Below are positions 49,528 through 56,960 of a DNA stretch of 64,000 nucleotides, one piece after another. The notes under the pieces were generated by a model. The model did not search any database and was not told the origin of the DNA. It worked only from the letters and a program-made list of their open reading frames with translations. A program made the translations under genes and the position numbers. The DNA comes from Chitinophaga sp. Its GTDB lineage: Bacteria > Bacteroidota > Bacteroidia > Chitinophagales > Chitinophagaceae. How positions within the stretch are numbered: position 1 is the stretch's first letter; each line of letters opens with the position of its first letter. The stretch is from contig NZ_JAGHZS010000007.1 in NCBI RefSeq assembly GCF_017745275.1, forward strand, positions 254,751-318,750, in the 5' to 3' direction.

Positions 49528-51990
49528 ATGCGAAAATGGCTCAGGATCACCCTTATTACCTCCGGCGTATTGATAACCCTGCTGTTGTTGTTAATCCTCG
49601 GTATGACCTGGTACATTCATGCCAACAAAGCGACCTTCCTCAAACAAATTACAGGACAGCTCAACGACCGGCTGAATGGTACCATTACTATTGAAGACAT
49701 GGAACCTTCCGTGTGGAAAAGCTTCCCCAATGTTTCTATCGGCCTCAAAAAAGTGGTATTGCAGGATAGCTTGTGGCAACAGCACCACCACGCCCTGCTG
49801 GACGTTAACTATATTTTCGTACGGGTAAATACGTTATCACTGCTACGCAAGCACGTAGCCATAAATGAGATCACCTTACAGGATGGTAAAATATATCTCT
49901 ACACAGATACCACAGGGTATTCCAATACTTATGTATTGCAAAACCCAAACGGGGAGAAAAAGAAAAACACAGCGTCAAAAGATGCCAATATTGAACAGTT
50001 GACCCTGCGGAATGTGAGTTTCATCATCGATAACCAGCAAAAGTTTAAGCTGTTTTACCTGGATATCAGCCGCCTGGACGGGAAAATGAAATCGACCGAT
50101 AGTACCATACAATTTACCATGCTGTCGGATATCCTGTCTAAAAGCTTCGCCTTTAATACCAACAAAGGCAGCTATCTGAAAGACAAGAAAATGCAATTGA
50201 ACCTGTCGGTCATCTTCAATAAGCATACTAAAATTCTCACTGTTCCTTCCCAGGAAATCAGGATAGATGAGCATCCGGTGCAGATTGCCGGACAATTTGG
50301 ATTTGGCGAAAAGCCGCCGCCTTTCCAGTTAAAGATCAATGCCAACCAGGTATTATTGCAGGATGCCGCCACCTGGCTACCACCCAATATCAGCACCAAA
50401 TTAAGTAACATCACGCTCACAAAACCGCTGGATGCCGAGGCTAACCTCAACGGGCATATGAAATTCCGGGACACCCCAAAGGTGGTCATCAACTGGAAAA
50501 CTACGAACAATGTGTTGGTCACAACAATGGGAGAGTGGACCAATTGTAATTTCACCGGTAGATTTAATAATGAAGTGTTGCCAGGGCAAGGACATACCGA
50601 CGAAAACTCTGCTGTCAATATTTTTCAGTTAAATGCCACACTGGCGGGTATTCCCATCAAAGTAGATACGATCAGGGTAGTGAATTTAAAGCAGCCATTG
50701 CTACGCGGACATTTCCGGTCTGATTTCCCATTGACTGCACTCAACGACGCAGCGGCAGACGGCCCTATTTTGTTCAAATCCGGGAATGCAAGTGCCGACT
50801 TGTTTTATACAGGGCCGGTATTGAAAGACGATAATACCCCTTCTTCGTTGCAGGGAGTAGTGGCCATAAAGCAGGGGGCATTTACTTACGGGCCCCGTAA
50901 TTTATCTTTCCACAATACTAACGCCACGCTGCGTTTCACCGGGCAAGACCTGCAGTTGGAAAACATACAGGTGCAAACAGAAAAGAGTAGTCTGCAAATG
51001 GATGGCGCCATCAAAAACCTGATGAACCTGTACTTTACAACGCCGGAGAAAATAGAATTGATCTGGAATATCCGCAGCCAGCTGGTCGATCTCAATGAAT
51101 TCAAGAGCTTCCTGGGCGTACGGCAAAAGTCGAAGCCAACTAAAAGTCAGCAGCGGGCCAAAATGGGACGGGTATCGCGGCAACTGGATGTGGTGCTGGC
51201 TTCCAGCAATGTAAAGATGAATGTACAACTGGATAAGATCATCTATCAACGATTTGCCGCCCAAAATGTAAAAGCCGGCCTGGAGCTTACCAATGAAGAT
51301 ATCCTCCTTAAACAAATTGCCTTACAACATGCCGGAGGTAGTATACAGATGGCCGGGATAGTACGGCAGCAGGGGAATAATAACAATTTTAAGATGGATG
51401 CCACTGTAAGTAATGTACAGATCAGTCAGCTCTTTTACGCCTTTAATAATTTTGGTACGGGCCTCAGATCGGATAACCTGAAGGGGAACGTATCAGCCAA
51501 AGTAAATTTGAAAGGAAACATACTCGACAACGGTACCCTGGCAAAGAATTCCTTATACGGTACCATCAACTTTAACCTGAAGAATGGTGCCCTGATTAAC
51601 TTTGGACCGCTGGCAGATATCGGTAATTTTGCATTTCGCAAACGACACCTGGATAGTATCATGTTTGAAAACCTGAGTAACACCTTCCAGGTGGCCGGCA
51701 ACAAAATCATGATTCCACCTATGCAGATTGCGTCCAGCGCCATTAATATTGATGTAAACGGGGTATATGGTATTGATGGAGGTACAGATATTAACCTTGC
51801 CATTCCACTCCGTAACCCTGCCAAGGACGCAGATATCACAGATAAAGAAGAAAAACGCCGTCGTAGCCGCCGCGGCATTGTAATCCATTTGCGGGCAGTA
51901 TCGGAAAAAGATGGAAAGGTGAAAATTAAGCTGGGGAAAGGAGACAAAGAGGTAACGGGGAGTGCGACGGATATTGATACAGGGTATTAG
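49528..51990 (+). CDS. AsmA-family protein
   Basis: 820 residues from ATG 49528 (MRKWLRITLITSG), with one N-terminal membrane anchor and then mostly beta structure. The beginning, ITGQLNDRLNGTITIEDMEPSVWKSFPNVSIGLKKVVLQDS, and the C-terminal AsmA_2-type region (INFNLKNGALINFGPLADI...KRHLDSIMFENLSNTF) are typical of AsmA/TamB-like proteins that bridge the inner and outer membranes and carry lipids. The stop codon lies inside the left arm of element 4. Confidence 0.85.
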   Translation: MRKWLRITLITSGVLITLLLLLILGMTWYIHANKATFLKQITGQLNDRLNGTITIEDMEPSVWKSFPNVSIGLKKVVLQDSLWQQHHHALLDVNYIFVRVNTLSLLRKHVAINEITLQDGKIYLYTDTTGYSNTYVLQNPNGEKKKNTASKDANIEQLTLRNVSFIIDNQQKFKLFYLDISRLDGKMKSTDSTIQFTMLSDILSKSFAFNTNKGSYLKDKKMQLNLSVIFNKHTKILTVPSQEIRIDEHPVQIAGQFGFGEKPPPFQLKINANQVLLQDAATWLPPNISTKLSNITLTKPLDAEANLNGHMKFRDTPKVVINWKTTNNVLVTTMGEWTNCNFTGRFNNEVLPGQGHTDENSAVNIFQLNATLAGIPIKVDTIRVVNLKQPLLRGHFRSDFPLTALNDAAADGPILFKSGNASADLFYTGPVLKDDNTPSSLQGVVAIKQGAFTYGPRNLSFHNTNATLRFTGQDLQLENIQVQTEKSSLQMDGAIKNLMNLYFTTPEKIELIWNIRSQLVDLNEFKSFLGVRQKSKPTKSQQRAKMGRVSRQLDVVLASSNVKMNVQLDKIIYQRFAAQNVKAGLELTNEDILLKQIALQHAGGSIQMAGIVRQQGNNNNFKMDATVSNVQISQLFYAFNNFGTGLRSDNLKGNVSAKVNLKGNILDNGTLAKNSLYGTINFNLKNGALINFGPLADIGNFAFRKRHLDSIMFENLSNTFQVAGNKIMIPPMQIASSAINIDVNGVYGIDGGTDINLAIPLRNPAKDADITDKEEKRRRSRRGIVIHLRAVSEKDGKVKIKLGKGDKEVTGSATDIDTGY

Positions 51991-52115
51991 TCATTAGCTT
52001 TTAGCTATTAGCTTTTAGCAAAATGCAGCGGAGATATTAGCAATGTAAAATAATATTTACACTTATATCTCCGCTGCATTTTGCTAAAAGCTAAAAGCTA
52101 AAAGCTAGTGGCTAA
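51987..52115. repeat. inverted repeat of 7-bp units (element 4)
   Basis: Arms 51987-52037 and 52065-52115 (51 bases) pair with three mismatches; the 27-base loop has its own small palindrome (TGTAAA/TTTACA). Units of AGCTTTT repeat in each arm next to an inner core AGCAAAATGCAGCGGAG. The stop codon of AsmA is in the left arm, and the stop plus last two codons of metY are in the right arm, so both convergent genes end inside it. Confidence 0.92.
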
Positions 52116-53412
52116 CCGCTTCAAACGCTTGCGCCATATCGCCCTGGATATCGCTGATATGTTCTATACCCAGTGACACACGCAGTACGCCTGGTGCTAC
52201 ACCCGCTTTCCTTTGTTCTTCTTCACTTAATTGCTGGTGGGTAGTAGTTGCCGGATGAATGATCAGCGTTTTGGAATCGCCGACATTTGCCAGGTGATAA
52301 ATTAACTTCAACGACTGTACGAATTTGTCCGCTGCTTCTTTTCCTCCTTTAATCTGGAAGCTTAATACACCGCCAAAGCCATTTTTCAGGTACTTCTGTG
52401 CCAATGCATGATATTTATTACCAGGCAGTCCGGGATAGTTCACGGAGGCTACCTGTGGGTGTTGCTCCAGCCATTGGGCCAGTGCCAGTGCATTATCGAC
52501 GGTGCGTTGTACGCGCAGCGATAATGTTTCCAGTCCTTGTATAAACAGGAAGGAGTTTTGTGGCGCTAATGCCGGACCCCAGCTACGTAAGCCGGCCACA
52601 CGTGCGCGGATTATGTAAGCGATGTTGCCGAATGGACTATGATCCCCGAATACTTCCCAGAATTTCATGCCGTGGTAAGCTTCATCTGGTTCGCTGAATT
52701 GTTTGAACTTGCCGTTGCCCCAATTGTAGTTGCCGCCATCTACAATGATACCACCAATGCTGGTACCGTGGCCACCAATCCATTTGGTAGCAGCTTCTAC
52801 TACTACGTTGGCGCCATGTTCCAGTGGGCGGGCCAGGTAGCCGGCTGCACCGAAGGTATTGTCTACCACCAATGGAAGATCATGTTTGCGTGCAATGGCA
52901 CTTATTTTTTCAAAGTCAGGAATGGCAAACCCGGGATTACCAATGGTTTCCACATATATGGCTTTGGTATTTTCGTCTATCAATGCTTCAAAGCTGGCCG
53001 GGTTATCAAGATCCGCGAAGCGGGCTTCTACACCTATGCGTTTGAAGCTTACCTTAAACTGGTTAAAAGTGCCTCCATACAGGTAAGAAGACGTGACGAA
53101 GTTATCGCCTGGCAACAGGATATTATGCAAGGCAATAAATTGCGCTGCCTGCCCGGAAGCCACTGCCAGTGCGCCAACACCGCCTTCCAATGCAGCCACT
53201 CTTTTTTCAAATACATCCGTAGTGGGGTTCATGATACGGGTGTAGATATTACCAAACTGCTTCAGCTGAAAAAGATCTGCTGCATGTTCTGCACTGTCGA
53301 AAGTATAAGAAGTGGTTTGATAAATAGGTACGGCGGCTGCATGTGTAGTGCCTTCCGGTTGATAACCGGCATGTACCTGGAGCGTGTCAAAATGTAATGG
53401 CTTAGTGGACAT
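52105..53412 (-). CDS. metY: O-acetylhomoserine sulfhydrylase
   Basis: 435 residues, Cys/Met-metabolism PLP family. Visible: QTTSYTFDSAEHAADLF, YTRIMNPTTDVFEKRVAALEGG, SGQAAQFIALHNIL, VDNTFGAAGYLARPLEHGAN, VEAATKWIGGHGTSIGG with Schiff-base Lys210, and the long MetY-type insertion GPALAPQNSFLFIQGLETL. It makes homocysteine from O-acetylhomoserine and sulfide. The last codons lie in element 4. The promoter carries a 21-bp palindrome. Confidence 0.93.
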   Translation of the reverse strand: MSTKPLHFDTLQVHAGYQPEGTTHAAAVPIYQTTSYTFDSAEHAADLFQLKQFGNIYTRIMNPTTDVFEKRVAALEGGVGALAVASGQAAQFIALHNILLPGDNFVTSSYLYGGTFNQFKVSFKRIGVEARFADLDNPASFEALIDENTKAIYVETIGNPGFAIPDFEKISAIARKHDLPLVVDNTFGAAGYLARPLEHGANVVVEAATKWIGGHGTSIGGIIVDGGNYNWGNGKFKQFSEPDEAYHGMKFWEVFGDHSPFGNIAYIIRARVAGLRSWGPALAPQNSFLFIQGLETLSLRVQRTVDNALALAQWLEQHPQVASVNYPGLPGNKYHALAQKYLKNGFGGVLSFQIKGGKEAADKFVQSLKLIYHLANVGDSKTLIIHPATTTHQQLSEEEQRKAGVAPGVLRVSLGIEHISDIQGDMAQAFEAVSH

Positions 53413-53442
53413 AACCTGTAAAATTTTAAGGTGGGGAATAAA

Positions 53443-53478
53443 AGTCTACAAATATAGTAGACTAATTTAAATAACAAA
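53443..53478 (-). promoter_or_regulatory. metY promoter with operator-like palindrome
   Basis: Reverse strand TTTG (53478-53475), 18-base spacer, TATATTTG (53456-53449), then a leader of about 30 nt. A perfect inverted repeat AGTCTAC-N7-GTAGACT (53443-53463) covers the -7 box, a good position for a repressor of sulfur or methionine genes. No riboswitch fits in the short leader. Confidence 0.7.
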
Positions 53479-53655
53479 ACTTTTTGTGAGATAATCATGA
53501 TAGATATTAAATATTAAATGGGCTTTTGTTGTTTAAATTAAAATAACATCGCTTCTGCACCACAGGTGGCATTGACTTTCCTGTGCCGCCCCGCATAAAT
53601 TTTTCAGCAATTTTATCTACCACAATTTGCAGCATACAATAAAAAATAATATCTT

Positions 53656-53725
53656 CGAAAGCTATATTTGCTCTTATCAATCGCTAAATAGCTTTTTGCT
53701 TTACGCTTTCAGCTTATAGCTAATT
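53656..53725. repeat. half copy of the heptad element
   Basis: From 53691 to 53725 five 7-bp units follow each other (GCTTTTT GCTTTAC GCTTTCA GCTTATA GCTAATT), preceded by the core TCGCTAAATA, as in the right arm of elements 3 and 5. The opposite arm is reduced to GAAAGCTATATTTGC (53656-53670). It lies upstream of the Hen1 operon. The rest of the 349-base gap (53413-53761) holds the metY promoter and no gene. Confidence 0.65.
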
Positions 53726-53761
53726 AAAAATCGTGTTTCCGTGAAGAAGCACAGTTGACCG

Positions 53762-55129
53762 ATGTTATTAACTATTACGACTAAACGTTACCCCGCCACT
53801 GACCTTGGCTATCTTCTGCACAAGCATCCCGCTAAAGTACAAACAGTAGAATTGACAGCAGGTAGTGCACACATTTTTTATCCGGAAGCTACAGACCAAT
53901 CCTGTACCGCCGCATTATTACTGGACATAGATCCGGTAAAACTGGTTCGCCGCGGTAGCAGTGGCCACGATTTTTCACTGGAACAGTATGTGAATGACCG
54001 CCCTTATGTGGCCTCCTCTTTTATGAGTGCCGCCATTGCGCATGCATATTCTTCAGCAATGAATGGACGTTGCAAAGACAAGCCCCACCTGGTGGATGAA
54101 GCCATGCCCTTTGAAGTTACGTTATCCGTTTTACCGGTAAAGGGTGGAGAGTATTTATTACGGCAGTTTTTTGAGCCACTGGGCTATGAAGTATCCGTGC
54201 AGTCTTACATCCTTGATGAACAGTTTCCCGAATGGGGGCAGAGCCGCTACTTTAATGTGACGCTGCGCCATACATTGCCACTGAAAACCATCCTGAGCCA
54301 GTTGTATATCCTGATCCCGGTTTGCGATAATGATAAGCATTATTTTGTGGGGGGACATGAAATAGAGAAACTCATGGAAAAGGGGCAGGGGTGGCTGGAT
54401 AGTCATCCCAGTAAGGAACTCATTACCCGTCGCTATCTCCGGAATATCGGGCCGCTGGCCAAAGAGGCCCTGGGCCTGATCATGAGGGATGATGTACTCC
54501 CCGTGGAAGTCAAAGAACCCAAAGAAAAAGTACGGTTGCACGATGTTCGCCTGCAAGCAGTGCGCGACCTGCTCCTGGAACTTGGCGTGAGTGCTGTAGC
54601 GGATATGGGTTGTGGCGAAGGTAAGCTGCTTCGTTTACTCATGGAGAAATCCGCCTTTAAACGTATACTGGGGATGGATGTCAGCTATCATGCGCTGGAA
54701 ATTGCCCAATCCAAATTAAAGATAGATCGCCTGCCGGAGCAACAGAAAGCGAGGATACAACTCATTCACGGCTCTCTAACGTATAGGGATAAACGCTTGT
54801 CGGGATTCGATGCCGGCGTATTGGTGGAAGTGATCGAACACCTGGACCTGCCGCGTTTACAGGCCCTGGAAAAGGTGGTGTTTGAATATGCCCGTCCACA
54901 GTACGTGATCATTACCACCGTGAATGCAGAATACAACGTATTGTACGAGAAATTGGAGGCGGGTGCTTTCCGGCATTCAGACCACCGCTTTGAATGGACC
55001 CGGGCGGAGTTTGAGGAATGGGGTAACCGCATAGCCGAACAATTTGGCTATATTGTCACCTACAGACCTTTGGGAGAAGTAGATGAAGTATTGGGAGGTC
55101 CCAGCCAACTGGCCCTGTTTAAAAGATAA
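53762..55129 (+). CDS. hen1: Hen1 3'-terminal RNA ribose 2'-O-methyltransferase
   Basis: 455 residues. The N-terminal ~240 residues are the bacterial Hen1 N-terminal region (HDFSLEQYVNDRPYVASSFMSAAIA, EYLLRQFFEPLGYEV). The C-terminal methyltransferase has motif I ADMGCGEGKLLRLL and the Hen1 metal-binding set: Glu356 and Glu359-His360 in EVIEH, and His405/His408 in RHSDHRFEW. Bacterial Hen1 2'-O-methylates the 3' end at the cleavage site before or during ligation by Pnkp, protecting repaired RNA from re-cleavage. First gene of a four-gene operon with gaps or overlaps of 3 to 17 bases. Confidence 0.93.
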   Translation: MLLTITTKRYPATDLGYLLHKHPAKVQTVELTAGSAHIFYPEATDQSCTAALLLDIDPVKLVRRGSSGHDFSLEQYVNDRPYVASSFMSAAIAHAYSSAMNGRCKDKPHLVDEAMPFEVTLSVLPVKGGEYLLRQFFEPLGYEVSVQSYILDEQFPEWGQSRYFNVTLRHTLPLKTILSQLYILIPVCDNDKHYFVGGHEIEKLMEKGQGWLDSHPSKELITRRYLRNIGPLAKEALGLIMRDDVLPVEVKEPKEKVRLHDVRLQAVRDLLLELGVSAVADMGCGEGKLLRLLMEKSAFKRILGMDVSYHALEIAQSKLKIDRLPEQQKARIQLIHGSLTYRDKRLSGFDAGVLVEVIEHLDLPRLQALEKVVFEYARPQYVIITTVNAEYNVLYEKLEAGAFRHSDHRFEWTRAEFEEWGNRIAEQFGYIVTYRPLGEVDEVLGGPSQLALFKR

Positions 55130-55132
55130 TTT

Positions 55133-55894
55133 ATGAGAGAAGAAATATTAAAGAAGATAAAAGAACTGGAACAATTTCACCAGGTAAAAATATTATACGC
55201 CTGCGAATCCGGAAGCCGTGCCTGGGGCTTTCCATCGCCGGACAGCGACTATGACGTCCGTTTTATTTACACCCGGCATAAAGACACCTATCTGAGCATC
55301 ACGGAACAGCCGGATGTGATTGAGCCGGAAATAGACGACGTATTGGATTTGAGCGGATGGGATATTCGTAAAGGACTGCAGCTCTTTTTAAAATCCAATG
55401 CTCCTTTGTATGAATGGCTGCAATCGCCCATCGTATACCAGGAAGTAACGGAATTTAAGCAGGAATTAACCGGCTTAATGGATAAGTATTTTTCGCCGCG
55501 GTCTGGTTGTCATCACTACCTGTCAATGGCCTATAATACGTTTACTAACGAACTGGAAGGAACACAGGTAAAGGTGAAGAAGTACTTCTATGTGCTGCGT
55601 CCAATGCTGGCCTGTCAATGGATACTGGCCGGTAAAGGCGTGCCGCCAATGGAGTTTGCTACCTTACGAACTTTAATTACGGATGCCTCCATACAATCCG
55701 AAATAGATCGTTTATTGGAAGTGAAAATAAAGGCAGATGAGCAAACCACTATTGCGCCCATACCGGCATTGCATCAGTGGATAGCTGGCGTATTGGATCA
55801 ATGTAAGGAAATGTCGAGGGAAATACCTGCGGTAAAGAACAATACCGCGGAGTTAGACGTGCTTTTCCGGAAATATATTTCTTATGACTTTTGA
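55133..55894 (+). CDS. RlaP-type nucleotidyltransferase, first copy
   Basis: 253 residues. The polymerase-beta-like nucleotidyltransferase motif is CESGSRAWGFPSPDSDYDVRFIY: Gly27-Ser28 then Asp39 and Asp41 binding metals. A helical C-terminal half follows. Matches COG3541 (RlaP, RNA ligase-associated), known to co-occur with Pnkp/Hen1. The likely role is to process or extend RNA ends before ligation, which is inference. It starts 3 bases after hen1 and overlaps the next gene by 11 bases. Confidence 0.85.
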   Translation: MREEILKKIKELEQFHQVKILYACESGSRAWGFPSPDSDYDVRFIYTRHKDTYLSITEQPDVIEPEIDDVLDLSGWDIRKGLQLFLKSNAPLYEWLQSPIVYQEVTEFKQELTGLMDKYFSPRSGCHHYLSMAYNTFTNELEGTQVKVKKYFYVLRPMLACQWILAGKGVPPMEFATLRTLITDASIQSEIDRLLEVKIKADEQTTIAPIPALHQWIAGVLDQCKEMSREIPAVKNNTAELDVLFRKYISYDF

Positions 55895-56960
55895 AACATT
55901 ACAACACCAACGGGAATGCATGCTGCTGGAGTGTATCAGTGGTAGCCGCGCTTATAACCTGCAGTTGCCCACATCCGACCGGGATATTAAAGGCATCTTC
56001 ATATTACCGCAACAGGAGTTGTATGGAATGACTTACACCCCGCAGGTGTCTAATCAAAGCAACGATGAAGTATATTTTGAAATAAAACGTTTCCTGGAAT
56101 TACTGGAGAAGAATAACCCCAATATACTGGAGCTGTTAAGCACCGGTACAGACAACCAGCTATACCGGCATCCTTTGATGGACCTGATAAAGCCGGCTGA
56201 TTTTTTGTCCCGCTTATGCCTGGAAACATTTGCCGGTTACGCTAATACACAGATGAAAAAGGCCAAAGGACTGAATAAGAAGATCAACCAGTCGTATCCT
56301 GCCGAAAGGAAATCTGTGTTTGAGTTTTGTTACGTTATCGTTGGTGGTCAGAGTGTGTTGCTACAGGAATGGCTAAACGAAAACGGGTTACAATCTGAAG
56401 ACTGCGGACTCGCCCGTATTCATCATTTCCGCGATGTATACGCGTTGTATCACACCAGTCAGTTTGATACCGGCGTTACTTTCAGGGGTGTTTTTCCTGG
56501 TGCAGACGCCAACGATGTGCAACTGAGTGCCATTCCAATGGGACCGGATCCAGTGGCCATCATGCAGTTTAATAAAGATGGTTATACGGTGTACTGTAAG
56601 GATTTCGCGGCTTATCATCAATGGGAAGCGCTTCGTAACCAGGAGCGGTACCGTCATAATAAGGAGCTGGGCGCTGATTATGACAGTAAGCACATGATGC
56701 ATACTTTTCGTTTGTTAACCATGGCAGAAGAAATTGCTCAATATAAAGAAGTACGTGTATTCAGACACGACCGCGATTTTCTCCTGCGTATCCGCAATGG
56801 CGAATTCACTTACGATGCGCTGGTGGAAATGGCTACCCAAAAATTAGATCACATGCAACAGCTCTATGCGGCGTCAGATCTTCCGGATCATCCAGACCCG
56901 GCACTGGCAGAAGGGCTGTTGGTTAGAATAAGAGAAGCATATTATGACTCGAAGAAATAA
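55884..56960 (+). CDS. RlaP-type nucleotidyltransferase, second copy
   Basis: 358 residues. Nucleotidyltransferase motif ISGSRAYNLQLPTSDRDIKGIFI with Gly20-Ser21, Asp32 and Asp34; then FELIKRFLELLEKNNPNILELL-like helices (EIKRFLELLEKNNPNILELL), typical of the larger RlaP form. It is clearly not a recent duplicate of the preceding gene: length and sequence outside the motif differ. Start overlaps the upstream gene by 11 bases, and its end overlaps pnkp by 17 bases, so translation is probably coupled. Confidence 0.85.
   Translation: MTFETLQHQRECMLLECISGSRAYNLQLPTSDRDIKGIFILPQQELYGMTYTPQVSNQSNDEVYFEIKRFLELLEKNNPNILELLSTGTDNQLYRHPLMDLIKPADFLSRLCLETFAGYANTQMKKAKGLNKKINQSYPAERKSVFEFCYVIVGGQSVLLQEWLNENGLQSEDCGLARIHHFRDVYALYHTSQFDTGVTFRGVFPGADANDVQLSAIPMGPDPVAIMQFNKDGYTVYCKDFAAYHQWEALRNQERYRHNKELGADYDSKHMMHTFRLLTMAEEIAQYKEVRVFRHDRDFLLRIRNGEFTYDALVEMATQKLDHMQQLYAASDLPDHPDPALAEGLLVRIREAYYDSKK

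Noticed and set aside
53413..53448. SAM riboswitch before metY
   Set aside because: The leader between the -7 element and the start codon is about 30 nt, far too short for any SAM riboswitch class.
55133..56960. MNT/HEPN-type toxin-antitoxin pair
   Set aside because: Both proteins are nucleotidyltransferases of the RlaP kind, with no HEPN RX4-6H partner, and are embedded in a Hen1/Pnkp operon.
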